Origin: Sabulitectum sp964604135 | GTDB taxonomy: Bacteria > Fermentibacterota > Fermentibacteria > Fermentibacterales > JCC-6 | Length of the DNA stretch: 5,075 nt | Reading direction: 5' to 3' | Assembly: GCA_964604135.1 (NCBI GenBank) | Contig: CAZRXU010000137.1 | Span: 1-5,075 of the forward strand | In this document: piece by piece, positions 1 to 5,075 of the stretch | Layout: every line of letters starts with the position of its first letter | How positions within the stretch are numbered: the first letter of the stretch is position 1 | Translations under genes and position numbers: made by a program | Notes under the pieces: model-generated | Databases searched by the model: none | What the model was told of the DNA's origin: nothing | Seen by the model: only the letters and a program-made list of their open reading frames with translations

Positions 1-357
1 TTCGGGCTTCCCGGAGAAACTGAAGATGACAGAATGCAGACACTTGAACTGGTGAGAGAGCTGAGAGGGAAAATAGACTACATAAACCTGTCTGTCTTTA
101 ACCTGCCAGAAAAATGTGAGCTGACCGACAGGGCTGAAGAATTTGGAATAGAGCCAGGTGTGTACGACAGCGAAGCACCTGTTCTGCGACTTTACCGGCC
201 GTTCCGCAGTCTGGATGGTTCTGAGCCCAGAAAAGATTCAAGGGAATTTCTAAAGACAGTCTTCAAACCGGATTCGGCAGTAGAACCTGTTCTAAAAGCA
301 ACTCCCAGATGGTTCAGGGCAGGACACATGGCACTTATGGAGAAGCAGAATATCTAA
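1..357 (+). CDS. Radical SAM family protein, C-terminal fragment (5' end outside window)
   Basis: The frame is open from the first base and gives 118 residues before a TAA stop, so the gene starts upstream of the window. The first residues read FGLPGETEDD. This matches the G-hP-GET-x-(E/D)D segment late in the TIM barrel of many radical SAM enzymes, especially the B12-binding and Elp3/MiaB-like types. It is followed by a helix (TLELVRELRG) and a strand (DYINLSVFNLP), the usual order in that fold. An in-frame ATG at base 34 is internal and not a real start, because it would cut away the GLPGET motif. The CxxxCxxC iron-sulfur motif would lie upstream and cannot be checked. The substrate is unknown. 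The last residues overlap the end of the convergent DUF389 gene. Family assignment is fairly sure; the subfamily is not. Confidence 0.75.
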   Translation, partial: FGLPGETEDDRMQTLELVRELRGKIDYINLSVFNLPEKCELTDRAEEFGIEPGVYDSEAPVLRLYRPFRSLDGSEPRKDSREFLKTVFKPDSAVEPVLKATPRWFRAGHMALMEKQNI

Positions 358-1217
358 CGCTGACGGCTGGCAGCAAGCCTTCTTACTGCAAACACAAGAG
401 CTCCGGATACCACTATACAGGCCAGGTTAAGTGCAAACAAAGACAGACCGCCCTGCCACCCGAAGTACCCTCCGCCCCACAAAAGACCTGCAGTAACAAG
501 AGGCGGCATAAGGGCCACAGCAACCATCACACCAATAAGGGTAGATGAACCTCCTGTGCACAAGGCAATGGCTCCTGCCGCACCTGATGCCAGAGCAAGA
601 ACAATGTCGGAAGGACCAGACTGAATACGGGAGGTAATCTCTGAAAGGGCAGGATCAACCTTGAGAGTCATGCCCAACAGAGCGGAAAAGACAACGGCTA
701 TGACACTGCGAATGATCATCTCTCTGAGAGAGATACCAAATAGACGCCTCTCCTGGTGAACAAGGCTGAGCGACAGCCCCACACTGGGGCCCAGAAGCGG
801 GGCAATTACCATTGCACCGATAAGTATTGTCGCACTGTTCCTGTAAAGCCCTGCTGCTGCAACAACAGCAGAGAGTAATGTGAGTATCCATGTGGATGAA
901 GACGGACTGGTCATCTCTACAATATCCTGTTTCAGCTCGTCAAAGCTTATCATTCCACTGGAACTCTTTTCCTCTGGAATCGAAGCCTCCACAGGCAGGC
1001 AGATTATTCTGATATCCTCAATTGTATCTGCGAGAGCGGAACTGATCTCTTCCGTAACCTTCTCGCTGCTTGCTGAATCAGTAAGAATATGGAGCTGAGA
1101 GTGGGTTTCAGAAAGCCTTTCCGTCCACATAGATGTGATCATAAGGCCGCTGATTGAAGACCTAGCCAACTCCAGACGCTCTGTGGGCAGAAACACCTCA
1201 ATCAGTCTTCCGGCCAT
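354..1217 (-). CDS. DUF389 family multi-pass membrane protein
   Basis: The 287-residue protein has a soluble N-terminal part (about residues 1-100) with alternating strands and helices, then about six hydrophobic segments near residues 108-124, 128-152, 168-186, 204-220, 225-248 and 254-278. The membrane part shows the DUF389 (TIGR00341-like) signature: a GAMVIAPLLGP stretch at 134-144, an ALASGAAGA-type stretch at 208-216, and AVALMPPL at 233-240. The family has no firmly established function that I know of; the Gly/Pro-rich membrane repeats suggest a transport or channel-like role, which is inference. The start is well supported: ATG is preceded by AGGAGG at good spacing. The start lies 16 bp inside the upstream SGNH hydrolase gene, so the two are probably translationally coupled. 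It is the last gene of the minus-strand operon, and its TAG stop interlocks with the stop of the convergent radical SAM gene. Confidence 0.88.
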   Translation of the reverse strand: MAGRLIEVFLPTERLELARSSISGLMITSMWTERLSETHSQLHILTDSASSEKVTEEISSALADTIEDIRIICLPVEASIPEEKSSSGMISFDELKQDIVEMTSPSSSTWILTLLSAVVAAAGLYRNSATILIGAMVIAPLLGPSVGLSLSLVHQERRLFGISLREMIIRSVIAVVFSALLGMTLKVDPALSEITSRIQSGPSDIVLALASGAAGAIALCTGGSSTLIGVMVAVALMPPLVTAGLLWGGGYFGWQGGLSLFALNLACIVVSGALVFAVRRLAASRQR

Positions 1218-2698
1218 AGTATTTCCCTCCTCTCAAGCAGAAAAGCTGCTGCATTTTCCCCTGTAAGCCGAGCTCCTGCCTCGGTCATGTGCATACAGTC
1301 GTAAAAGTATTCTCTGGTGTGCGGTATTTCCGAAGCAAGATCGAACACTGCCACACCCTCCTCTGAACAGACCTGAATCAGATCCTGATTCAGCGTGTTC
1401 AGCATCAGTGAGAACACTGCAGCCGACATGGGGCTTTCAGAGTCTCCCAGCCACCTGGAACCTTCAAGAACACCTCTCCAGTGCTGATTGTCTTCATACA
1501 ACAGAGGTTGCGTCATAAACACAGGTGTGATGTTCAGAGACCTGCACTCGTGTATCAACGCACGGATCCTGAGCCGGTAGAAGTTCGGATTCTCAAGAAG
1601 ATCGTGGAGATCATCCGGAAGAACAGCTTCCTCTTCATTCATGGGGATCTCCTGAAAGTACGGGTCGACACCGTGGGATATCACAGGTGCGCCATCTATG
1701 TAAACCACCTTCACCTTGTAGATCAGCTGCAGAACCATACTGTGTGAAAACAGTGCCTGCCTGAGGCCGGAATCAGGAAGCCTCTCTGACTCTGCCGCAT
1801 TTCCCCGAAGAAATGGACCCATATCATTCACACCTGTTAAAAACAAAGCCATATCCGGTTTGATCTTCGAAAGAACCTCACGGACAAACAGCAGATGGGT
1901 GTCTGCGGAATGCCTTGGAATTCCACCGTTTCCCACCCATGTCATGGGATGCGCTCTCCTCAGCTTACTTTGAACAACGTTCGACCACGTGAGACTATCA
2001 TCCAGGTAGTAGTTTGCAGTAGTGCTTCCTCCGACAGTTACGATTGTAAAATACTGCTCCCACTGCCGTGGCGGTTCTTCTCCCCGAAGCCCCCACATAT
2101 TGGTGGACAGCGTTCCCCCAGGGGTAATTCCCGGAAGATCAACCTCAAGCCTGACATTCTGATAGGGCCTTAATCCGAATCGGGGATTAAAAATACTTTC
2201 AGGCATAATCATGTGCAGAACTATCTCTGCCAGACCTGCAGCTAAAATAGCAGAAAACACCATAACCGCAGTACCGCCAAGGATAGTTTTAAGCTTATTG
2301 GTTTTGTAGAGTGCTGTTACAGCCAGCCCGGGAACAAACGAGAGCATTGCAGCTCCTGCAACAAAACTTCTCCTCTGAAGAACTGGAACAGGAAACAGGA
2401 ACCAGACAGTAAAAAACAGAAGCGGCAACAGCACAGTTACCAGACCGGCAGCAAACTCGGGAACACGAGCAGCAGCAGGAGACAACCTTCTTCTAACAGA
2501 ACTCTCATGGAAAAACAACACGGCTGCGGATACACACCCAGCCAGCACAAAAAGCAGTGCAACACCCATCTGAGCCGACCACTTTCCCATGATAACAGCG
2601 TTTGCACTGCGTGAATTGAACAGGGTGGCAAACACAAGGGAAAAACCGGTAAAAGCCAGTACAATCACTGCTTTCAGATAGTTTCTGCCACCTGTCAC
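1202..2698 (-). CDS. Multi-pass membrane SGNH/GDSL-type hydrolase
   Basis: The 498-residue protein has about five hydrophobic segments (near residues 8-27, 43-63, 84-104, 110-130 and 141-162) followed by a soluble C-terminal half. That half carries the SGNH blocks in order: GGST at 223-226 with the candidate nucleophile Ser225; NGG at 257-259; GVND at 289-292 with oxyanion-type Asn291; and DCMH at 467-470, giving the Asp467/His470 pair. A TNMWGLRGEEP stretch at 199-209 resembles the TN-x-x-G-x-RG-x-E lead-in found in many such hydrolases. Positive charges in loops 2 (RRR, 69-71) and 4 (KTNKLK, 132-137) suggest the N-terminus is inside and the catalytic domain outside. Expected chemistry is ester or acetyl hydrolysis, perhaps on lipids or envelope glycans; the substrate is unknown. 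It starts with GTG, overlaps the PhoH stop by 4 bp (GTGA), and lacks a clear Shine-Dalgarno site, so coupled re-initiation is likely. Confidence 0.85.
   Translation of the reverse strand: MTGGRNYLKAVIVLAFTGFSLVFATLFNSRSANAVIMGKWSAQMGVALLFVLAGCVSAAVLFFHESSVRRRLSPAAARVPEFAAGLVTVLLPLLFFTVWFLFPVPVLQRRSFVAGAAMLSFVPGLAVTALYKTNKLKTILGGTAVMVFSAILAAGLAEIVLHMIMPESIFNPRFGLRPYQNVRLEVDLPGITPGGTLSTNMWGLRGEEPPRQWEQYFTIVTVGGSTTANYYLDDSLTWSNVVQSKLRRAHPMTWVGNGGIPRHSADTHLLFVREVLSKIKPDMALFLTGVNDMGPFLRGNAAESERLPDSGLRQALFSHSMVLQLIYKVKVVYIDGAPVISHGVDPYFQEIPMNEEEAVLPDDLHDLLENPNFYRLRIRALIHECRSLNITPVFMTQPLLYEDNQHWRGVLEGSRWLGDSESPMSAAVFSLMLNTLNQDLIQVCSEEGVAVFDLASEIPHTREYFYDCMHMTEAGARLTGENAAAFLLERREILWPED
1226..1231 (-). 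promoter_or_regulatory. Strong Shine-Dalgarno site for the DUF389 gene
   Basis: On the minus strand the sequence AGGAGG lies 8 bases before the ATG at 1217, inside the 3' end of the SGNH hydrolase coding region. It is the best ribosome binding site in the window and fixes the DUF389 start despite the 16-bp gene overlap. Confidence 0.85.
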
Positions 2699-4026
2699 AG
2701 TATATCACTTGCCAGTTCTGCAAGTTTGCTTCGTTCGCCTCTTACAAGATTTACATGAGCGTAGATACTCTGCCCTTTCATTCTGCTTACAAGATAGGCA
2801 AGGCCGTTTGAACGGCTGTCAAGATACGGTGTGTCTATCTGGAAGATGTCTCCCGTAAAAACAAATTTGGTTCCCTCTCCCGCCCTTGTGATGATTGTTT
2901 TTACCTCGTGGGGTGTAAGGTTCTGCGCTTCATCCACAATGAAGAAAATGTTGTTCAGGCTTCTTCCCCGGATGTACGCAAGAGGTGTGATGATCAATTT
3001 TTCCGAATCAACCATCTCCTGCACCATGAGGTACTCTCTGCTGTCTTTTGCGTACTTGTTTCTGATCACCCCAAGATTATCCCACAGCGGCTGCATGTAA
3101 GGGTCAAGTTTTGACTGAATGTCACCTGGGAGAAAACCCATGTCTCTGTTGGAAAGAGGAACCACAGGACGGGCCAGATAAAGCTGCCTGTACTTCTTTC
3201 TCTGCTCCAGAGATGAAGCCAGTGCAAGCAGAGTTTTGCCTGTGCCGGCCTTTCCTGTAAGAGTTACCAGTTTAACTTCAGGATCAAGCAGAGCGTGCAG
3301 TGCAAAAGCCTGTTCCGCATTTCTTGGATCTACACCCAAAGCTCTGCTCTTCTTCACCCTGTGTAAGCGGTTATCGGCGGGAGAATGACAGGCCAGCGCA
3401 CTTCTGCTTCCATTCCTGAGAATGAAAAACTGGTTGGCAACGACATCATCTTCAACAGGCAGAAGTTTCTGTTCAACAGAATAGGGCTGCTCGTACAGTG
3501 CAGAAATTGCATCTTCCGATACACCCTCGATCAGTGAACTGCCGGAGTAAAGCCTGTCTGGCCAGTCTACCTTGTCGGTTATGTAATCTTCAGCGGCAAG
3601 CCCCACTGCCAGTGCCTTTATTCTGAGATTGATGTCTTTGCTTATAAGAACCACGCTTTCACTATCCAACTGCTTCTGAAGTTCCACTGCAACTGCCAGA
3701 ATTCTATGGTCAGGGGTGTCTTCGGTGAATATTCCGTTGAGCGCACTGATACCGTTCTTCACATACCGCACAAGCAGCCTGCCCCTGCCAACACCCAGGG
3801 GAATACCATCCAGCGGCAGACCGTCCTCTGCAAGGGAATCGAGCTGCCGGATGAAGGACCGGGCGGAATAGTTGATGGAATCATTGCCCGCTTTAAAAGA
3901 ATCCAGTTCTTCAAGAACAGTAATGGGTACAACAACATCGTGCTCCTGGAAGTGATCAAGGCACCGGTGATCGTGAAGAACAACATTGGTATCCAGAACG
4001 AAAGTGCTCTTCTCTCTCTTGGTCAT
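2695..4026 (-). CDS. PIN domain-PhoH family ATPase (PhoH2/YlaK type)
   Basis: With the chosen start the protein has 443 residues, the usual size for PIN-PhoH fusions such as B. subtilis YlaK. The N-terminal PIN domain shows the acidic residues expected of a metal-dependent RNase: Asp12 in LDTN, Glu39/Glu40 in VLEEL, Asp106 in TPDHRIL and Asp131 in SKDINL. The C-terminal PhoH ATPase domain has a Walker A motif GKAGTGKT (258-265), Walker B IVDEAQN (363-369), the TGDIFQID segment (391-398) and a late Arg-rich VRGERSKL stretch (428-435). Mycobacterial PhoH2 of this architecture has been described as an RNA helicase/RNase, so an RNA-unwinding and cleaving role is likely. The ATG at 4026 is preferred over one 60 bases upstream because it keeps the PIN strand intact, lies 1 bp after the birA stop and has an AAGAAGG site in front. 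The downstream SGNH gene overlaps its stop. Confidence 0.94.
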   Translation of the reverse strand: MTKREKSTFVLDTNVVLHDHRCLDHFQEHDVVVPITVLEELDSFKAGNDSINYSARSFIRQLDSLAEDGLPLDGIPLGVGRGRLLVRYVKNGISALNGIFTEDTPDHRILAVAVELQKQLDSESVVLISKDINLRIKALAVGLAAEDYITDKVDWPDRLYSGSSLIEGVSEDAISALYEQPYSVEQKLLPVEDDVVANQFFILRNGSRSALACHSPADNRLHRVKKSRALGVDPRNAEQAFALHALLDPEVKLVTLTGKAGTGKTLLALASSLEQRKKYRQLYLARPVVPLSNRDMGFLPGDIQSKLDPYMQPLWDNLGVIRNKYAKDSREYLMVQEMVDSEKLIITPLAYIRGRSLNNIFFIVDEAQNLTPHEVKTIITRAGEGTKFVFTGDIFQIDTPYLDSRSNGLAYLVSRMKGQSIYAHVNLVRGERSKLAELASDIL

Positions 4027-4027
4027 A

Positions 4028-4777
4028 CTACCTTCTTTCTTCAGGAACAGCAGTAACTTCACCTGAGTTAAAACGTTGAATACCACTGTCCGTTAAAAGC
4101 ACAAGATACCCGTCGGCGTCAATTCTGCTGACAATACCGCTGGAGCTTTCATTTCCTCCGGAAAGAACAACCTTCCTGCCCCTGCGCCAGAGAACACTGT
4201 TCAATTCCTCAAGAACACCGTCAAGGGGAGATTCATCTCCACTTGTCCAGCACGAATCAAGCTCCAGTAAAAACTGTTTTAGAAGTTCGGCGGCCTCAGG
4301 CGCTGTGCCGAACTCACTCCACGACCCTGCTGGAAGAAACTTTCGATCTGGAACAGAAGGAGGAGTTGAAAGGTTGACACCTACTCCCAGAATAAACCAT
4401 CTTTCAGGGAAAGACCCTGCTTCAGCAATCAACCCTGCTATTTTTTTACCCTTCACGATAACATCATTAGGCCACTTCACAACAGCATTAATGCCCTGCT
4501 TCCCAAGCAGGCGTACAAGCACCAGTGCCGCAAGCAAAGAAACGCACGATGCGTAAACTGCGGGAGGTGAGGGTTTCACGAGATAACTAGAGTACAAACC
4601 ACCTGGAGGAGACTCCCAGTGTTTTCCCATCCTCCCTCTGCCGGAGGTCTGAACACGGGCGATAACTGCAGAAAAACCTGGAAGTTCCGTAATTCTCTCT
4701 CGCAACCACATCTGCGTGGAAGGCACTGAATCCTCAGTATACACAAGCCAGCGGTTCAGTTTGTATGGTTCAGCCAT
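4028..4777 (-). CDS. birA: Biotin-[acetyl-CoA-carboxylase] ligase, monofunctional type
   Basis: This 249-residue enzyme makes biotinyl-AMP from biotin and ATP and transfers biotin to a lysine of carrier proteins such as the acetyl-CoA carboxylase BCCP subunit. The catalytic motifs are in order: ST near the start (20-21), QTSGRGRMGKHW (43-54; the adenylate-binding GRGRxG loop), KWPND (101-105), KIAG (112-115) and GVGVNL (131-136). The last 50 residues (RGRKVVLSGG to NSGEVT) form the small C-terminal SH3-like BPL domain. There is no N-terminal helix-turn-helix, so unlike E. coli BirA it should not repress biotin genes itself. Upstream in frame there is only an ATT before a TAA at 4826-4828, so the ATG at 4777 is the best start. 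It is the first gene of the minus-strand operon; PhoH begins 1 bp after its stop. Confidence 0.95.
   Translation of the reverse strand: MAEPYKLNRWLVYTEDSVPSTQMWLRERITELPGFSAVIARVQTSGRGRMGKHWESPPGGLYSSYLVKPSPPAVYASCVSLLAALVLVRLLGKQGINAVVKWPNDVIVKGKKIAGLIAEAGSFPERWFILGVGVNLSTPPSVPDRKFLPAGSWSEFGTAPEAAELLKQFLLELDSCWTSGDESPLDGVLEELNSVLWRRGRKVVLSGGNESSSGIVSRIDADGYLVLLTDSGIQRFNSGEVTAVPEERR
4031..4037 (-). promoter_or_regulatory. Shine-Dalgarno site deciding the PhoH start
   Basis: AAGAAGG on the minus strand sits in the last codons of birA, 4 bases before the ATG at 4026. The spacing is slightly short, but with the TAG-T-ATG junction to birA it supports coupled translation and the shorter PhoH protein. 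Confidence 0.6.
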
Positions 4778-4783
4778 AAATGT

Positions 4784-4789
4784 AATATA
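4784..4789 (-). promoter_or_regulatory. Possible -10 box (TATATT) for the birA operon
   Basis: TATATT on the minus strand matches the -10 consensus at 5 of 6 bases and ends 6 bases before the birA ATG. That spacing would put the transcription start on the A of the ATG. No recognisable -35 hexamer is seen 15-19 bases further upstream. The alternative is that this AT-rich stretch is simply the 5' leader, with GAGGGGG (4790-4796) as a poorly spaced ribosome site. Confidence 0.3.
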
Positions 4790-4815
4790 CCCCCTCTTGA
4801 ATCCAGCCGCACCGG

Positions 4816-4845
4816 TTGGCCTGTTTTAAGTGAAATTAGTATGAT
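4816..4845 (+). promoter_or_regulatory. Putative promoter of tRNA-Lys
   Basis: TTGGCC (4816-4821, 4 of 6 to the -35 consensus) is followed after 18 bases by TATGAT (4840-4845, 5 of 6 to the -10 consensus). Transcription would start near 4852, leaving a leader of about 5-6 bases before the mature tRNA. The following TACCGCTTGC is GC-rich, as in discriminators of stringently controlled stable-RNA promoters. Confidence 0.6.
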
Positions 4846-4857
4846 ACCGCTTGCGGT

Positions 4858-4933
4858 GGGCCGCTAGCTCAGTTGGCAGAGCATCTGACTTTTAATCAGA
4901 GGGTCGGGGGTTCAATTCCCCCGCGGCTCACCA
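4858..4933 (+). tRNA. trnK: tRNA-Lys (anticodon UUU), CCA encoded
   Basis: A 76-base tRNA folds cleanly. The acceptor stem is GGGCCGC with GCGGCTC (4923-4929, one G-U pair at 2-71). The D stem is GCTC/GAGC with a GG-containing loop. The anticodon stem is TCTGA/TCAGA around CTTTTAA, with TTT at 4891-4893. The variable loop has 5 bases, and the T stem GGGGG/CCCCC encloses TTCAATT. The discriminator base is A73, as usual for lysine tRNAs, and CCA is encoded at 4931-4933. It reads both AAA and AAG codons by the usual U34 wobble. It is divergent from birA. Confidence 0.98.
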
Positions 4934-4937
4934 TGCA

Positions 4938-4975
4938 GTTTCCGTGATTTGATATTGACGGGAACAGCCGGAAAC
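4938..4975. repeat. Inverted repeat with two alternative right arms between the tRNA genes
   Basis: GTTTCCG at 4938-4944 is an exact inverted copy of CGGAAAC at 4969-4975. The slightly longer GTTTCCGT (4938-4945) can also pair with ACGGGAAC at 4958-4965 with one G-U pair. The two pairings exclude each other. No T-run follows, so it is not a standard intrinsic terminator. Confidence 0.5.
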
Positions 4976-4983
4976 ATTATCGT
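4955..4983 (+). promoter_or_regulatory. Putative promoter of tRNA-Glu
   Basis: TTGACG (4955-4960, 5 of 6 to the -35 consensus) is separated by 17 bases from TATCGT (4978-4983, 4 of 6 to the -10 consensus). The -10 is followed at the same register by TACCGCTCGC, nearly identical to the stretch behind the tRNA-Lys -10, which strengthens both calls. Transcription would start near 4990. Cotranscription from the tRNA-Lys promoter is also possible. Confidence 0.5.
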
Positions 4984-5000
4984 ACCGCTCGCTTCACAGC

Positions 5001-5075
5001 GACCCCATCGTCCAATGGTAAGGACACCGGCCTTTCACGCCGGCAATACGGGTTCGATCCCCGTTGGGGTCGCCA
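5001..5075 (+). tRNA. trnE: tRNA-Glu (anticodon UUC), CCA encoded
   Basis: A 75-base tRNA ends exactly at the window edge. The acceptor stem is GACCCCA with TGGGGTC (5065-5071). The D stem is GTCC/GGAC. The anticodon stem is CCGGC/GCCGG around CTTTCAC, with TTC at 5034-5036. The variable loop has 4 bases, and the T stem ACGGG/CCCGT encloses TTCGATC. The discriminator is G73, normal for glutamate tRNAs, and CCA occupies 5073-5075. It reads GAA and GAG. Further tRNA genes may follow outside the window. Confidence 0.98.

Noticed and set aside
309..548. Plus-strand frame overlapping the ends of the radical SAM and DUF389 genes
   Set aside because: It runs out of frame through one gene and antisense through another; its Lys/Thr/His-rich peptide looks non-biological.
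1895..2173. Plus-strand open frame of 92 codons opposite the SGNH gene
   Set aside because: It is a shadow of the SGNH coding strand, which carries all catalytic blocks; no motif or good ribosome site was seen.
3706..4056. Plus-strand open frame of 116 codons opposite the PIN domain
   Set aside because: It lies antisense to a clearly conserved domain, its peptide shows no recognisable family, and it spans the birA-PhoH junction.
4027..4086. A 20-residue N-terminal extension of the PhoH protein starting at the ATG at 4086
   Set aside because: It would overlap birA by 59 bp. The extension encodes the internal ribosome site (KKEGS) and is not part of the PIN fold, which begins at STFVLDTN.
4441..4447. 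A7 run on the birA coding strand next to the KKIAG motif, a possible slippage site
   Set aside because: The frame is intact on both sides and encodes the conserved motif correctly; no alternative product of interest follows.
4806..4820. Palindrome-like GCCGCACCGGTTGGC between birA and tRNA-Lys as an operator
   Set aside because: Only the central ACCGGT is symmetrical; the flanks do not match, and BirA here has no DNA-binding domain to use it.
4858..5075. tRNA genes as integration sites for a mobile element
   Set aside because: No integrase, direct repeat of a tRNA 3' end, or foreign-looking gene is visible inside the window.

Overview
The window is ordinary bacterial chromosome with roughly balanced base composition (judged by eye, not computed). 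It carries tRNA genes with encoded CCA ends, a densely packed four-gene operon read on the minus strand, and the 3' end of a convergent plus-strand gene. I see no phage, insertion sequence, CRISPR or defence genes. The phylum cannot be read from this sequence. A strong AGGAGG ribosome binding site, a biotin ligase without a DNA-binding domain and CCA-encoding tRNAs fit many bacterial groups. The SGNH protein's predicted outward-facing domain suggests, but does not show, an enveloped Gram-negative lineage.

Layout from left to right: positions 1-357 (+) hold the C-terminal end of a radical SAM protein, whose stop codon interlocks with that of the last gene of the minus-strand operon. The operon is read from about 4777 down to 354, in the order biotin-protein ligase (birA), PIN-PhoH ATPase, multi-pass membrane SGNH hydrolase, DUF389 membrane protein. 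Its genes are separated by 1 bp or overlap by 4 and 16 bp, so they are very probably cotranscribed and translationally coupled. The 80-bp gap 4778-4857 separates birA from a divergent tRNA-Lys(UUU) gene, followed by tRNA-Glu(UUC), which ends exactly at the window edge.

The operon combines one housekeeping enzyme (biotin attachment to carboxylase carriers), one probable RNA-processing ATPase and two integral membrane proteins of uncertain role. No common pathway is evident. The membrane hydrolase and the DUF389 protein are the least understood pair and the most likely to work together at the cell envelope, but this rests only on gene order. The most unusual sequence-level signals are near the tRNA genes: matching putative promoters with the same 10-base discriminator, leader sequences able to pair with the tRNA 3' ends, and a -10-like box placed as expected for a leaderless birA transcript. 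I do not find convincing evidence of a previously undescribed system.
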